Below, piece after piece: positions 12,001 to 27,000 of a stretch of DNA of 64,000 bases. Origin of the DNA: Crocodylus rhombifer (taxonomy: Eukaryota > Chordata > Crocodylia > Crocodylidae); contig JAVSML010020371.1 in the NCBI GenBank assembly GCA_038503035.1, positions 124,001-188,000 on the forward strand. Direction: 5' to 3'. The translations under genes were made by a program, and so were the position numbers. A model generated the notes under the pieces. That model worked only from the letters and a program-made list of their open reading frames with translations. It had not been told where the DNA came from and searched no databases. Position 1 is the stretch's first letter, and the number at the start of each line of letters is the position of its first letter.

Positions 12001-15000
12001 GTGGTGTCCTACACTGTCACACTGGGTCTCCAGCGGTATGATGCCAGGTAAGGAGCTTGGCCTGGGCTGCTCCCATGTTAGGCCATTTTGCTGCAGGGCT
12101 TGCTTATTCAGATCTTGGCAAGTTTGCTGTTTGTGCTAATTGGCTTGTTCTCTTTCTGTATCCTGTCAGGGTTTTAGGCAGAGCTGTAGAGCACTTGGAG
12201 GTCCCGAGATGGGAGTGGGATTAAAGCACAGGGTAGAATCCACACTTTCATTGGACACTTGATCTTAACATGGCCCACCTAGGAGCCACAGCTGCCAGCC
12301 ATTGCCTTCGTGATGCTGCCAGTTGGCCTCTGGGAAGTAGGTTTGGTTCAGTCCAGTTTCTAGGCACTGGATTTCTGCCTCCCAGTAAGACCCATCACAC
12401 TAGGCACTAATTGATCCCCTTGATGGCAACCCCAGCAGAGAAAGCAGGGACTGAGTGAGCTGGAGGATGAATCATAGAATCATAGAAGTCGGGTCAAAGG
12501 GACCTTGTAGATCTTCAAGTCTGACCCCCACCTGGGCGGAAGAAAAAACTGGACTCAAATGAGTCCAGCCAGGTAGGCATCAGGCCTCTTCTTAAAGCCC
12601 CCCAGGGTAGGAGCCAGCACCACTTCCCTTGGAAGTTGGTTCCAGCTCCTAGCTGCCCTAACTGTGAAGTAATTCTTGTGGATGTCTGATCTAAACCTCC
12701 TCTCCAATAATTTGTGTCCGTTGTTCCTTGTCATGCCAGGGGGTGCGAGGGGAAACAGTGTCTCCCCCAAGCCTTTCTGGTCCCCCCTAGTGAGTTTATA
12801 GACAGTCACAAGGTCCCCCCCTCAGCCTCTTGTGAAGGCTGAACAGGTTTAGGTCCCCCAGTCTCTCATTGTAGGGCCTGCCCTGCTGTCCCCCGATCAT
12901 GTGAGTGGCCTCCTCTGGACCCTCTCCATGTTGTCCACATCCCTCCTGAAGTGCGGCGCCCAGAACTGGACGCAGTACTCCCGCTGTGGCCTGACCAATG
13001 CCGCATAGAGGGGGAGGATCACCTCCCTGGCCCTGCTCGAGATGCATCTGTGGATGCACAACAAGGTCCAGTTAGCCCTGCCAACTGTGACCTCGCGTTG
13101 TCGGCCCGTGTTCATCTTGGAGTCAGTAATGACTCCCAGATCCCTTTCTGCCTCGTGCTCTCAAGAAGGCAGTTTCCCATTCTATATGCTCCTCTCTGCC
13201 CTACGGGTGGTTCTCCCAGGGAATGGCTGGCACATTGGTACACGGCGGGGAGGCTTCCATGTCCAGGATGGTCAGTCAGCACCACTCATCGGTGCCACTT
13301 ATGTAAACTCTGCAACAGTGACCACAAGGGGCCTACCGCTACCCAAACCTCTCCAGACACGGCTCTGCATGTGTGGAACAAATGATGCTCGTTCCTGCAC
13401 AGCGCCCCTCCTTGAATCCTGCTTGGCGGCGATGTAGATCTTGCAAGGCTGTCACAGCACCTCAGTGCTGCAGGAGGTAGGAAGGAGGCACCCAGACCTG
13501 GCATTTGGGCCTGGGAGGAGCCTAGCTATGGAGGGAGGCACTGTGTCCTCAACCTCATTAGACTCAGGGCCCAGCTCAGAAAATGCCGGCTCTCAGCTTT
13601 CACTTGGTTTTTGACTATGGAAGAATACCAGAGCAATTCTGTGTTGCAAAGAACGCAGCAAGCCCACAACAGGACAGAATGGCTTTGACTCTCTGTATTC
13701 CCGTGTGAAAACTTTGATGTGAAAGCTTTGTTGTGTGAATTGTGTAGGGTGTTTGCACACCGAATGGTGCTAAAGTTATGTGGCACCCTTAGAAGGATCT
13801 CACAGCACCCCGGGGTGCACCAGCACCATGGTTGAGAATCCCTGGAGTAGTGTATAGGTCTGTAGGGCTGCTTTACCAGCTGGCCCATAGCCACTGTTCT
13901 CCCCCATCCTCCCCAGGGGCACAGCACTGAGCAAGTATCCAGTCTTTCGACTTTTCTCCTTTGTTAGGTTCCTCACCAGCCTCCGGTCCCGGCTCAAGCT
14001 GCTGCACCCCAGCCCCAACTGCACCCTGCGGGAGGAGAACATCGTCCATGTCCACTTCAAGGAAGAGATTGGCATCGCCGAGCTGATCCCCTTGGTCACC
14101 ACCTACATCATCCTCTTCGCCTACATCTACTTCTCCACGCGTAGGTCCTGGGAGGGAGGGAGGTCAGGCTAGTGTCCTGTTGTTGTGCTTTCCAGCAGAG
14201 AGGCTGGCAAGGGTAGAATACACCTTGCCCTGTGTATTAGAGGGGGCAGAGCCAGGCCTGTGGTGCTGCTGTTTCCTATCAGCCCTGCAAGCCAGTGAAG
14301 CTGAAATCCAACTGGGATGCAGTACTTGGACCCAGAGAGGGAAAGGCCCAGTAAGCCATTTCCTCAGTCTAGGCATAACGGTTCTCTATGGCTTAGCATA
14401 CGGGACTCTGCTTTGTTGTTTGACACATCCCAGTATATCAGCTCTTCCTCCATTTCTCTGGGGAGACCTGTCAGCAGTTTGGAAAGTCTCAGGTCTCATG
14501 CACGTTTTGGGTTTGTGGTGTCAGAACTTACCAGTGAGCTGAGGCTACTTTCAGAGGTCCTTCCAAATGTGGCCTGGTCATTATGGTAGTTGGGATAAAG
14601 TTCTCTGGGCCATCCAAACATCTGTCTTGTGTCCTGTGGTACTGCGCTGCCGTGTCAGCAGCCACTTAGAGCCTGAGGCTGGGATACGGGTCTTACACCA
14701 CTGGGCCTCGGGCTAGCAGGCTCCATGCTGTAGGAGGTGACCCCAGGGATCCCTTCCTGCTGCCCATTTTTGCTCACTGGTTTCAGGGCCTTGTGCTCTC
14801 TCTTGCAGGAAAGATCGACATGGTGAAATCAAAATGGGGCTTGGCACTAGCAGCAGTGGTGACAGTGCTCAGCTCTCTGCTCATGTCCGTGGGGCTGTGC
14901 ACTCTCTTTGGCCTGACACCGACACTCAATGGAGGGTATGTATCTACAGCCAAAGCTCCTGCTAAAGGAAGGGGTAAGGGGAGCTGAGCCCTGAGTCTAT

Positions 15001-18000
15001 CCAGAAAACAGCAGCATAGTCCCTTGTTTCTGTAACCAAGCCTTCTCCTAATCACCCCACATCCTGTCGCCCAGACCAACCCACCCCCATGCTGAGCTCA
15101 GGACCCATGCCTGCTCTAACGCCAGCAGATCTGCCTGGGCTCCATGCCTGCTCAGGGCATTTCTCTGCACAGCCGTTGTTCCGGTTCTGCTGACAGTTCA
15201 GTGTGACAGCCTTTTATCTGCCAACACCAGCAGTCTGGCAGCTACACACCTTTTCCCCTTGTCCCTACCTCCTTAGGGTTTGTGATTGGCATGCCAGGGT
15301 AGGAAGGTATACCTTCCCTGACTCAAGCAGTTGGCTCTGGCAGGAGGCTTTGGCTCTTGGATTCACTGTGCTTGGCCCACTGAGGTGTGGGAAGCTGGGA
15401 GCAGCGGACCCCAAAAGCCGCTTCCACGAGGAGTCTCATTGGCTTTGGCTGCCCATAGGCAGCTTCTTGGCAGGGTTGGAACTTGCTTTGAAAATTACAT
15501 ATTTAATTATGTGGGAGACCTGTCTCTGCTGCAGGGATGGGGGCTGTATGTCTACCAAGATAGAGAGGTGCTCCGTAGAGAAGCGGTGTCGAAGCATTTG
15601 CTCAGAAACTCATCTCTGGGTCGTAATAGCCTTGTCAGCAGTGGCCTGTTCTCTGACGTCTCTGTGGGGAAGGTCATGCTAGAGCACCTGGAGTTGCATC
15701 CTGACTCCCCAGGTGGCTGTGATCTCCGGTTCATCTGGAGATGAAGGGGTACATTGCATTGCTGGCTCCTGACACACACCGCTTGCTAGAGGCCCATGAA
15801 ATCTTCTTGGATGGAGATGGACACATTTGCATGTTGTTTTCTCAGAGCTGGCAATAGCAGTGGCCTGTCGGCAGGGGAGTTCCTTCCTCTTGCCATACCC
15901 AAGGGGTGGTAAAGGGGTACGTATTCTCGTCGCTGAGATTCCCACTCTTCCTTCTGGTCCTCCCCATGTGTGTATAGTCACTAGAAGAGATACTGAGCTG
16001 CTGTGACTTCTCAGGACCTGAACGGTGCTCGGCTGTGTCTTCACTTCCTCACACGCTGAAGCACTGGTCTTTTAGCACTTGTCAGAGGTGAGGCTGTGTC
16101 AAGAGCAGACAGATTTGGGGTTCTCTGGGTGTGATGGAAATGATACCAGCAGACCTGGGAGATGCCCACAGGAATGGAGTGGGACTCAGTTACCCACAGC
16201 AGCTCTTTCACTGTAGCCTTTTTTGATTCTCCCCAGAGCACCTTTCCTCCCATTACCTGGTATTGAACTTTCCAGGATGGGTGGCACGGTCTTCTCAGGC
16301 ACCTCTGTACCCAGTGGCCATCTACCAGAGCTTCAGAAAGTACCAGACCTGCCCATTTGGTTTAGCTTCCATGTGACCCTGGCCTATTTCTGCAGCAGGG
16401 TGGCTGCAAAGGAGTGTTTTTGCAGGGCCTGTATTTATTTATCAGCATCTCTCTCTCACGGATTTTGTAAGGTACCAAGGTGCTGTTTTGAGATCATGAT
16501 ATAAACCCCAGGAATATCTACAGCAGCCCATGTAGCCCTTTACTCCTCAGTGGCAAATTTCATCTGAGGATCTTAGAGCACATTGTGACTATTAATGAAG
16601 TAGAGTAACTGTAAGAAGCAGCAGCATTGTCCCCATTTTACAGATGAGAAGGCTAAGGCCCAGAAAGAGTCAGTGGGAGGGCTGAGAAGAGAAGCTGGTA
16701 GAGCTCTGCTGTAATTACTGGGCATCTCTCTGAATGTGTTGGATCAACCAGTAAATGACTCTTTTAACAAAAGACCTGAGGTTGGAGAAGCACTGTTCCC
16801 CTCCACTTGATTCAGGTCCACCTAAGTCAATGGGAGTGTTTCCACTGGCTTTATCAGGTGTGAGGTCAGGCTTTAACACTGCGCCTTCTGACCTGGAGCA
16901 ATGAGCTCCATGTCAGTGTTTCCGTAGACAGGCATGGCAGAGCCTCCCCCATTTCTCAGTCCTGTTCATACTCCTCAGAGGTGCTGTGTGGCAGCAGTGC
17001 CCTGTGCAGTCTGACTCTCCACTGCTGGGGACTGGGGAGCTTGGGTTTCTATGCCTTGTTAATAGATGGCAAGCAGCTTGTGTTTGGGGAGCACATACGC
17101 ATCTCCTTTTCATTTACACGGGATGATCCTGTGTTGAGCAGGGGGTTGGACTACCTGCTAACCCTGTTTTTCCATCATTCAAGAGAAACGGATGTCTCCT
17201 TGGATTTTAAATTATTAGTTATTTACAGTATTAACAGTTAGTGACCTGTTTAATCTCTGTGCCTGGAGCTGTCCTGCATCTCCATTAGTTACCTTCTGCA
17301 GCAACAGGAGCCACTGGTTAAGTAGGATGTGGCTGATGTGAGAGTTTCTGGTTTTGTCTTTCTTATCTCCTCTCCCTCTGATGCCCTCTGAAGATTTCTG
17401 CCCAGCTTATCTGGAAGCCAATGTACAGGGCATCAGCAGGTGCACTTCTGAGCCAGGCTGGATTTTTCTTTGCCTGCTCTGCCGACATCTGTCTTCTGTC
17501 TCACTCACTCTCTCCTTCATGCCTTCCATCCCAGGGAGCCCAAAATGCTTTTCTCACGTACAGACCTGTCTGAAAGGATCATGCAGGAAAATGGAAATGA
17601 GCTTGCTTCATGGAAGCACCTTTGATAACTAGAGCAGAGCATGCTCTCTGGGTCTGGGAAGCCTGGGGGTGGACGCTGTGCCTGTAGGCTGTTTGCGTGT
17701 GTGCATTTATTTCACTTGCTACACCGCAGCTTTGGCAAAAAATGAAGTGAGCACTGTAGTCAGTTAAACCTGCGGGAGGATTGAAGTCTGTAGTGTAATT
17801 GCCAGCCACGAGGCTGGCACATCTGCTGAGAAAAATGCCAGGGAGTGTTTAATGGCAATCACCTGTGGGTAGGAGTCCAGATTAATGTCTCACCCCAAAA
17901 GGAAGCACCTGTCACACTGGGGCAAGGTCTTCTCATTCCTCAGCATCTGGAGGAATGAGAAGTATCCCCTGCTAAACCCTGGGTTTTTCTGTAGTTTTTC

Positions 18001-21000
18001 TTTCTGGAGAGCTGTCTCCTGTCCCAGTGTAAGCAGTGGTTAGTTCATGAGATCTGTTCAGAGGACCGGCTGAGGTGCCACGCTGGCAGACTTCTAAAAG
18101 AGATAGGGGTCTATAATTCCCCAGGGCATCCAGAGAAAACTGGTCAGGGAGCTCTGGGGAATGGTATTTTATGGATCTGTGGCAGCTCAGGTTCCTTTTC
18201 CTTAGGCACATTAAACAGAGAAGCTAATCAGCCCTGTCCCCACTCCTTTAGTTACTTGCAAAGCTGCACGTAGCTCGTGGTTCTTCAGTCATGGAATTTG
18301 CCATCGTTTCCACCCCCGTCCACGGACAATACTTTAGAGACGCAGCTTTAGTTACCAAAAGCTCTGCCTGGCCCTCAGAGTCATGAAGATCAACGTAGAA
18401 ACATGCAAAAACTGAAATCTGGCAGCTTTGAGCAGTGGGTCTAAGAACGGTTATCTCTGGGGCCTAAAGATACTACAGTATTGCCAGTATTAACCATTTA
18501 ATTGGTTTAGGAAAAAGCAGCGAGCTGATGTGCTTTCTCGCAGTCCCATCATCTTTCACATGATCAGAGGCCCAGCTGCCCCTCAGCTTCTCCTTGATGG
18601 CTTCTGTGCCGTAATAATGTGCTGTCGGTAGAAAGTTCTGCAGCATCTTGAGAGATGGAGAGTGCAGGGAGTACAGCATCCTTACTCGCTGTGAGTACAT
18701 GGTCGCAGGACTGCCCACGAGCTTAGCCAAACTCCTTGCAGACACTGCTCTTTAAATACACAGCCCTTTTGTGCTGTGGTAGAGCATGGACTGAAGCCAA
18801 CTTCCTCCCGTCTTTCTCAAGCCTTCTAACTGCAGCCTTTTGACAGCTGCCACGCAGGGAAGCAGTGTGTGCATTTAACTCATGTGCCTATAACCAAGGC
18901 TTGTTACAGTGTAAGGCAACACACTGGGGCTGGCATTGAGGTATGCAGCTAAGTGAATGATGCCCCTGCCAGGTTTGTGCCTAAGTGAAGTTCTTTGTAA
19001 AGGGAATAGAGCTTGGTACAGAGCTAAACAGCACAGGAGCCGAGTCCATTAGAGCAGTGAAACCCCTGCGTTGTTTAATTCTGAACAAAGACGCCACCGG
19101 GCCGCAGTGCCGAGGTGCCCTGGTAGCCGAGGGGCCCGTCTCCAGAATGTAGGTCCAGCAAAGTGACTTTGGCTCTGCACTGAGAGGGGAGATGACCGAG
19201 CAGGGTTTTTCTCTGGAGCACGGCTTGTCTGGATAGCTAATCTGTGGAGGAGGGTAGAGCTCCCTAGTAGAAATCTGTTACATACCACCTTTCCCCGCCC
19301 CACCTGGGAAGCGTAGAAGAGTCAGGCTGGCAGGGCCCACAGGAAGTCAGGCACCCGCTCTGGGCAGGATCAGTCCTGTCTGAAACATCCCAGACAAGTG
19401 TTTACCTGGCCTGCTCTTAAAAACTTGGAAATAATCTGACAGGCACAACTACCAGGCACAACGCCCGATACATCAGAAATGTGTGTTAGCTTACCACAGG
19501 CAAAGCAGGGCCCTGCCAGTGTCCTGCCACTGCAAGCACAGGAAGGAGTTTGTTAAAAATACATTTGAGAGATCCCAGCCATGCCCCCACTACAGAGGAA
19601 GGCAAAGCCCCTCAGTCGGTACCAGTTTGACCACAGGGTATTGGTCTGACCCTGGGTAGAGGGACAAGACCCTCTAGCCAGGAATCTCCGACTTTAGGTC
19701 CCTGCAGGAGCGTTGGCACAGCCCAGTCACTATCCCCAGCTTTGGCTCTGAGGGAGGTGAATAAAAACCCCTGACACCTGTAGCAACAAATGTCTTCCCA
19801 GCCCCTCGGGGCACCCAGCAAAGCTCTGGAAACTTGTGTCATAATGCAGGGGAACTGGAAAGAGTGGCCTTCACCTCACAGGCAGCACAGGAGAACACGT
19901 TAGCCAGTGCATCCCCCCCTTGCTGACCTTTGCCTAGCAGATGGGCCAGCGTGTGCATTGCTCTGCCCTGCTCTGTGCCTGTGGTGGTCTGAGAGCTGCG
20001 CCCTTTTCCCCTTGCAGAGTTCATTGGCCAGCCGGCTGCTCAGCGAGAGCCTCCTCCCACCTGCAGCAGGTCATGGGAGCCACCAGCGCAGGGGAGCCCA
20101 GGGCACAGGTTGAGTTCTGCCTCTTATTTTCCAAGGGAGCAGCAGCCGCTTCACCTTGTTTAACGAATCGGTCGGAGCGAAAGGGCTGAGTTAGCAGGAG
20201 CCCTGAGCAGATCGTGTTCTTAGCAGCAATGTCTGAGCTTGCAAGAGAGGACGGCGGCAGGAGACATCTCTTCTGCTTTCACTTGTATATGTGTACCGGC
20301 TGCCAAATCCTTGTGCATTACTGAGGCCCGTGTGGGTATAGGGCTCAGCATGGGGACCGGCCGTGCAGCAAGCAGAGAAGGTTAATTTGGGTGCAGCACT
20401 GCTGTCTCACTGTTGTGCCCAAGGCTGGTTTGCCAAGGAACTGAGTTTCCTTCTCAGCTTTCTCCTGCTGTGTCCTCTCGGTCCCATCGGTGCTTGCAGT
20501 GTGGCCATTCACTTCTGTGCCACGGACAAGATGGTGGCATCTGAATTAATCTTTGCTGGGCTGGTGTGAGCAGCAGGGAGCACAGCAGGTGGTTTTTCAG
20601 GGGAGGCAGGAGGGCTGAATAGAGCCCCACAGTGACCTGGGACAGGGGCTTATTTTGCCATGTGCCGCGTTTCAAAGGACAAATCACCATTGGAAGCATC
20701 TTTTTAAGCCTTGGATGAGAGTCTTCTCTGGCAGGTCTGCTGTAATCGTGTTCAGGTTACATCTCTGCTGCACACTGCAGGGATGCCTCTGTGGAGGCTG
20801 GCTGGGGTCCTGGGAGCAGTTGGGTGGCTGAATGGGGATATCCGAATGGCTGATCCCCGCTGCCTTGACAGGGTGGAGGATCATCACCCAGGCTGCGGGG
20901 CTTTCCTTCAGCAGAGGGAAGCTGTGGGTTAGACATTGTACAGTAGGGCCTTGACTTTGGCCCAGCCTGCGTGGGGTTGCGCTGGTTTGTGGACACAAGG

Positions 21001-24000
21001 GTTCCTGCTCCATTCAGGAGCTGCATCTGCACCTTGCGGGGAGCTTGGTACTCTTGTTGGTGAGTTTGCAACCCACCCCCCAGGCATCTCACCCAGCCCC
21101 ACAGCCCTGCCCTGCTCCTCTCCCTGAGAAGCTTTGACATGGCTTGGCTAGCCAGATGTGAGGACCTCCTGTGACTCGGCAGGGGGTGTAATGCTGATGC
21201 CTGGCTGCGACCCTGACCGTTTATCATTAACTGCATTGCAGCAGTGCTTAAAGCTCTGACCTTGGATCCAGGCCCTGCGGTGTTATGCGCTGTACAAACA
21301 CACACAGGAGGGCAAGTCCTTGGAGCACTCGCAGTGTGAGTTAAGGACAGCATTCAATGGCCAGTTCGCCAGCAAACACAAAATGTCAGCACCTCTCTCC
21401 TGCTCCCAGACTAGCATTGTTTGAGGGAGGACGTTACTCAGGCCTGAACAAAGTCCTTTGGGCCTTGGTTGTCACTTAATCCATGCTCCTGCCTCATTTC
21501 TCAGCTCTGTTCATCACTCTCTGCTCCCTTCTGTTCACATTCCCCCAGGGAGATTTTTCCGTACCTGGTGGTGGTGATCGGGCTGGAGAATGTCCTGGTT
21601 CTCACCAAGTCGGTTGTCTCCACGCCGGTTGACCTGGAAGTGAAGCTGAGGATCGCGCAAGGTATTTGACAGCTCTGGGAAGGAGGAAGTTCGCTTTCAG
21701 TCTGAAGGAGGGTATCCTAGGACTGGGGGCTGGGAAGGAATGTCACACGTAGTCTGAGAAGGGAGAAAACAGGACCGCATTTGGAGCTGGGAATCGTATT
21801 GACTGTCTTTAATAGTGACTGCAGCTTCTGCCGAGAGCTAGCGAAAGCCCATAAATGTGGCCCCTGGTCACTAGGGTTCCCAGACGTGGCTCTGGCTTGT
21901 GCACGCTAGGTAAGCTAATACCGAGTGATCACCAGCAAAAGGGAAGCCCTGGCATTTCTTAACGTTGGTCTACGGTGCCGTGTCCACTCGGAGCAGAGAC
22001 GGCCAATGTGCTGCCTCCAAGGTAGATGCAGTCCCATGGTTTGTGTGACAGACTCCATGTCTTTAATAGGCCGGTGTTCCCCAGGGAGACCTTGTGGGGA
22101 TGTAGAAATGAACTCAGTCTGGAAATTAAAAGGTCTCTGGTCATCAGAGGACTGGGGGGCTGAAGCAGCCTTCCAGCAGGAATAGTGGGGGCGAGGAACC
22201 TAACCCGCTGTAAGGTGGAGATTGCTACAAATGGAGCTATGTGGTACTGGTGTCTGTGACAGCAGAGACTAAGTGGCTGGGCCAGAAGGTCCCTTGCAGT
22301 CCTAGGCACCATCTTCCTAGATCCCATGCAGTGTCCTCCAGCTGCTTGGATCAACGTGGAGCTTTGCTGGATGAGACAGTCTGTGCAGATCAGATCTGTG
22401 TGTTAACACAGGAAAGCAACGGCAATCTGCTTCCTTCAGAAAGAAGAAGAAAAGGAGACTTTTTTGTTTTGACCTCAGGGAAAAATAATGCTTCTCTGCT
22501 GCCTTCTGTCTGAGTCTCAGAATAATCCCCATTTCACAGGTAGCATGACTAAGGCCCAGAGCCTTCTCCTAGGTGGCATACAGGGCCAGAAATAGAACCC
22601 AGGAGCCCTGAGTGCCCATTCCCTGTTCCAGCGAGTAGCGAGCACTGTTTCTTCCTTGTACTTGACTGCATGTTTTCTTTCTCCAGGCTTGAGCAACGAG
22701 AGCTGGTCTATTATGAAGAACATGGCCACGGAGCTTGGGATCATCTTGATTGGCTATTTCACGCTGGTCCCAGCTATCCAGGTGCGTGCAGCTGTTCAGT
22801 GTCAGGGCTTAAGGAGGTTGTGGACAGAAGCTTGTAAGCTCACCTGTGACCATTCAGTCCTCAAGAGTCTCTTCCCTCCCATTGGAATTGCTGCCAGCTC
22901 TTGAAGCCCAGCAGTTGTTTGGCCGTGTGTTGTGACATCTCCCACTGCACGAGGAGAGGGAGTAAAGTATCAGACACTCCATGCAAATTGCAGGAGAATT
23001 CGTAACACTTCATTTCTCTGCTGCCTTCTCTCTGGGTTTCTCACAGTGCTTTGCAAACACCAAGGCTCCCGGCGCCACTTGTGAGGAGGGTCTGAATCAG
23101 CATGGAACCAGCATCCTGGTGCTGTGCTAGCGGTCTCTGCAGGCAGGAGATGTAAATTGAGGCCTGCCGCATTTGCAGCCAGCTGCTATCCTCCTTGCTG
23201 TCCTCACTCTCGCCCTGCTTAGCTGAGACCTCCCTCAATCTCTGCATAGCATATGTGGTGGAATGATGCAGCATGTCTCACCAGTCCCTCAGTCCCTCCC
23301 AATCAGTGTGTGGAAACAGCTTGTGAGCAGGGCTGAGTGATGGAAACAGGACCTAGGGCACAAATTGGTTATTATTTCTCCTGTCCTTCCAGTTTCTTGC
23401 TCTAGAAGGACAGGCCAGTCACCCCCGAGGAACTGGCATGATTCCTGCTTCATTACCCACCACTGGAGCCTTCCAGCCAACATCCTCTCGTATGCAGAGT
23501 GCCCCGCAGCCCCGTCTCCTCCCTTGCGACATGCTCCACTTTGCCTGGCTGCAGCCTGCGACCCTCAGGCTGTTCACAGCCAGTGACACATTTTTGTGTT
23601 ACAAAAGCTGGGCACTTTAATTCCCTCCAATCCAATAACCCATAGATTTCAGGGCTCATCTATTCGCATAGAGTTCAGGGCTCATCAAGAATCTATTGCA
23701 AAATGGCATGAATTGAAAGCACAATAGTGATTCCACCCCTACCCCATGCTGAGGGCATAGGCAGATGAACTCGCACCCTGGTGTGATGTACATTGGCTTT
23801 AGATGCCGATATAAATGTGATACCAGGATCAGTAACAAACAGATGTGCAGCTGTCATGCACTGACTCCTGCTGTGGCTTGCTGCTCCCTGGTAGAAGGGC
23901 AGGGAGTAGCCTCTTTGTCTTTAGTGGTTGGCTACCCCAGGTTGGATGCAGCACAGACAGGCCATCATTACACCGCTGTAGCTTAACACTGCAGGAATTT

Positions 24001-27000
24001 TACCCCTCATTTTATCAGGGACAGTTTTCCACTGGATTGGTTGAAGTCACCCCAGTTTGGCAGACTGGGTTATCTGTCCACTGCCTCTTTATGCTGGTGA
24101 ATTGCTTATTATTGCCAAATACACCAGTGTACGTGTTTCTTCTGCCCCTGCCCTGAGTGGCTTTGTGTGGGTTGGCTTAAGCCACTTCCAGAGTGAGCTA
24201 GGCAAGGCCTCTCGGTTCAGAATAGACACCTGCATGAGAGCCAGTGCAAAGGAGCTGTCTTGGATTGTCTTCCCATGCTCGCAAACCCTTAGAGCTTTAC
24301 AAAGGTGGGCATTACTATCCCCCTTTCACAGCCAGAGAGACTGAGTCCTTTGGCAGAGGTCAGGAGTGGAACTGAGATCTCTCGCCTCCCAGCCCTTTGC
24401 CATCTCCACTGAACACCCCTGCTTCCAGCACCAGGGCTGCCAAGTCACCTGCAAGTCAAAGGTGACTCCCCTGATAACTGCTGCCAGTGTCCCTGCCCAG
24501 CCAGGGTTTGTGCCAGGCCAGCCATGTGCACGGGTAATACTGCTGAGGCAGCGCCACGCTTCTCCCAGCAAGGGCAACAAGTCTCCCCACACTCTTGGTA
24601 ACTGCTCCACAGCAACCAGGTCAGCCATCTCAAATTCTCCCCCCCACCCCAACATCACAGTCCCCGATGGATGCAGAACCAGGGCCTGAGGTAGGGACAT
24701 CCAGCAGGCTTCTCACCCAAGGGCTATTTTGGTGACTTGCCACATGTACGAGCCCAGTTTGTGTACAGTGGAGCAGGTTGAAGAGTGGATGGTGAAGGTG
24801 CCGTCAGCAGGGGCGAGAGGGTCCAGTAGGCCGAGTCCTGCTTGGGTGCAGGAAGGCCAAGCTCTCAGAAGGAGACGGAGCCTTGCAGGGTGAGTGAGCT
24901 CTGTAGGTCCTGATGCCTGTAGCTATAAACTGAGGGCGAAGAAGCCAAAGAAAGTGCTTAAGGAGTCCACGGCTACCCTGGAAGAGGGTGATGCTGCGCC
25001 GCACCCTCGTGATGGGGCTTGACAGTAGTTTTACGAAGAGTTTAGATTATGGATTTGTCTGGGGTAGTTTGGACAAGGCTGACCGTTGGACTAGATGTGA
25101 CCTCTGCCGGTACCTTTTGGCCCCACTCCTCTATGGCTGCGTCCAGACGAGCGTGGCCGTGCAATATGTGGTGTTGCAGACACGTCTGTGGCGCCATATA
25201 CTGCACGGTCAGTTGTTCTCCGCACTGCAAGGGAGCAGCATGGAGGGTTTTTTTGATCCCTGGATATCCAGGGGTTAAAAAAACTCACGGGGGAAAAAAA
25301 GGCAAAGCAGCATATGCCACTCAAAACTGAAGCCTGTCCGGCCAAAACCACACTCCGCCACTGGCCAGGCTCCACATGGGAGGATCACCACTGCTGCAGC
25401 CCCAGGTAAGGCTGCCCCAGCCACCCGTACCCCACCCAGGGTAACTTGCCACACACCAAAGCACGTGTGACACAGGAATTCCCCGAGGGCACCTAGCAGC
25501 GGCACAGGCTGCACTGCCGCTCGTTGTCCCCGGGGAACCAAATGTCCACGCGCGTCTGGACGCTGCCAGTGATTCTGTAATTCTTGTATTATTCTTGGTT
25601 GTCCCTTGATGTAAGTGATCATCCCCACCGCCCATGTGTCACCCATGATCCTCTCCTGCTGCAACCTCCAACTCTTCCAGGCTGCGTAGCAAAGCCGTCT
25701 TTGGGTGCCGCTGTGCTAGAGTGTGTGTGTGCCTGTGTGAGTGTGAGTGAAGGATGCAATGGAGGTAAGAAGTGAAGGACACAGTGGAGATAAGATGTAG
25801 CACTAGTGTCCCAGAGTCCAAGGAACCCAGGAGATAGAGATCTGGGCCGTGTGCATCTGGCACTGACCTTTGCTCCTGGCTGCCGTGCAGCGCAGCGCCA
25901 AATGCATCAGGGCTATGGACAGACATACTTTCTAGCCCCTTCAGAAAGCCGGGGGGGACATTAGCTTATAAGCGTTACGTCTGCCTGGTCCTGTGCAAGT
26001 GAGCAGAATTACTCTGATAGCAACCGTGGAGAGAGCAGGGCTGATGCTGGCACAGTTTTGCCACCCTTCTATCATTGCAGAATCACGCAGACGTGACGGT
26101 TGCATAGTAACCACTGATCCAGGTCCCCACTAGATCTTTTGTGCATCTGTGCCCGAGGCATGGAGAGGAGCAGCAGATCCCTCAGCCTGAAGCCTGCTGT
26201 CAGCTCCAGGGGTGTAGGGGAGCCATGTTTTCCTCTGATTTTGTCCCACTCTCTGGGGTCTCCCAAAGTTGGGCTTGATAGGATACTTCTTGCAGCCAGA
26301 ACCAGTTGCAAACTGCATCTCCACCTTTAAGGGATGGGGCAGGCATCCCTTCCTACTGTATGGCAGGCAGGCAGGAAGCCCCTTTGTCCCAGGACGGCGG
26401 CTCAGTTAAAACCTCACTGAGAAACCTCAGACCCATGAGAGGCAGTGCTTCTGTGCCTTGGGGGCTGGCTGGGTGCCTGCCCTCTCCCACTCTCTCTGCC
26501 CTTTCAACCTCAGCCATCCAAAATGTCTGCGGTTCCCAGGACCCAATCCTGCTCTCAGTCACAGCCATGGGGGCAGCAGCATTGTGTGCATGGTCCGTAC
26601 ACAGCCAGTCTGTAGCAGGTCAGTACGGCAACCTTGGGTTCATCTGTCTTAGATCCCAGGTGGAGCATAAGGAGACCTGAGCTGTGCACAAAAAAGGGCC
26701 GACCCCGAGGTTTGGGGCTCAGTGGGTGTCTGGTTAAGGGTGAAATCCAGCTGCGTGTTCCTTCCCCCAGCCCAAGGGAGAACTCCAGCCTTTCTGTCCA
26801 TCCCCCCTCATCTCCAGCCCACATGCGGAGCCCGAAGGAAATGCCTTTGCTGGTGGGGGCTTGCCGGAGTCAACAACTGACTTGAAAACACTTCGCTTTT
26901 TGACCTCCTGGATCTGCGCGCCGCCAAGTCCATGCAGGGCCCCGAGCAGCTGTCTGCACTGCTTGTGTCTGAGAGCAGCATTGGCAGGACAAGGAGTTGT

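Larger units (their letters stand above)
12048..13967 (+). other. SCAP intron S4-S5
   Basis: About half of this intron is repeat: the CR1 at 12470-13185 and the MITE at 13540-13845. The remainder shows nothing recognisable. Confidence 0.7.
14936..21548 (+). other. SCAP intron S6-S7 (6.6 kb)
   Basis: Longest intron in the window. It holds a MIR-like fragment at 16600-16710, a degraded CR1 piece near 19312-19480, and a repeat-like segment near 21240-21320 (GCGCTGTACAAACACA). No second gene or RNA gene was recognised. Confidence 0.7.
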
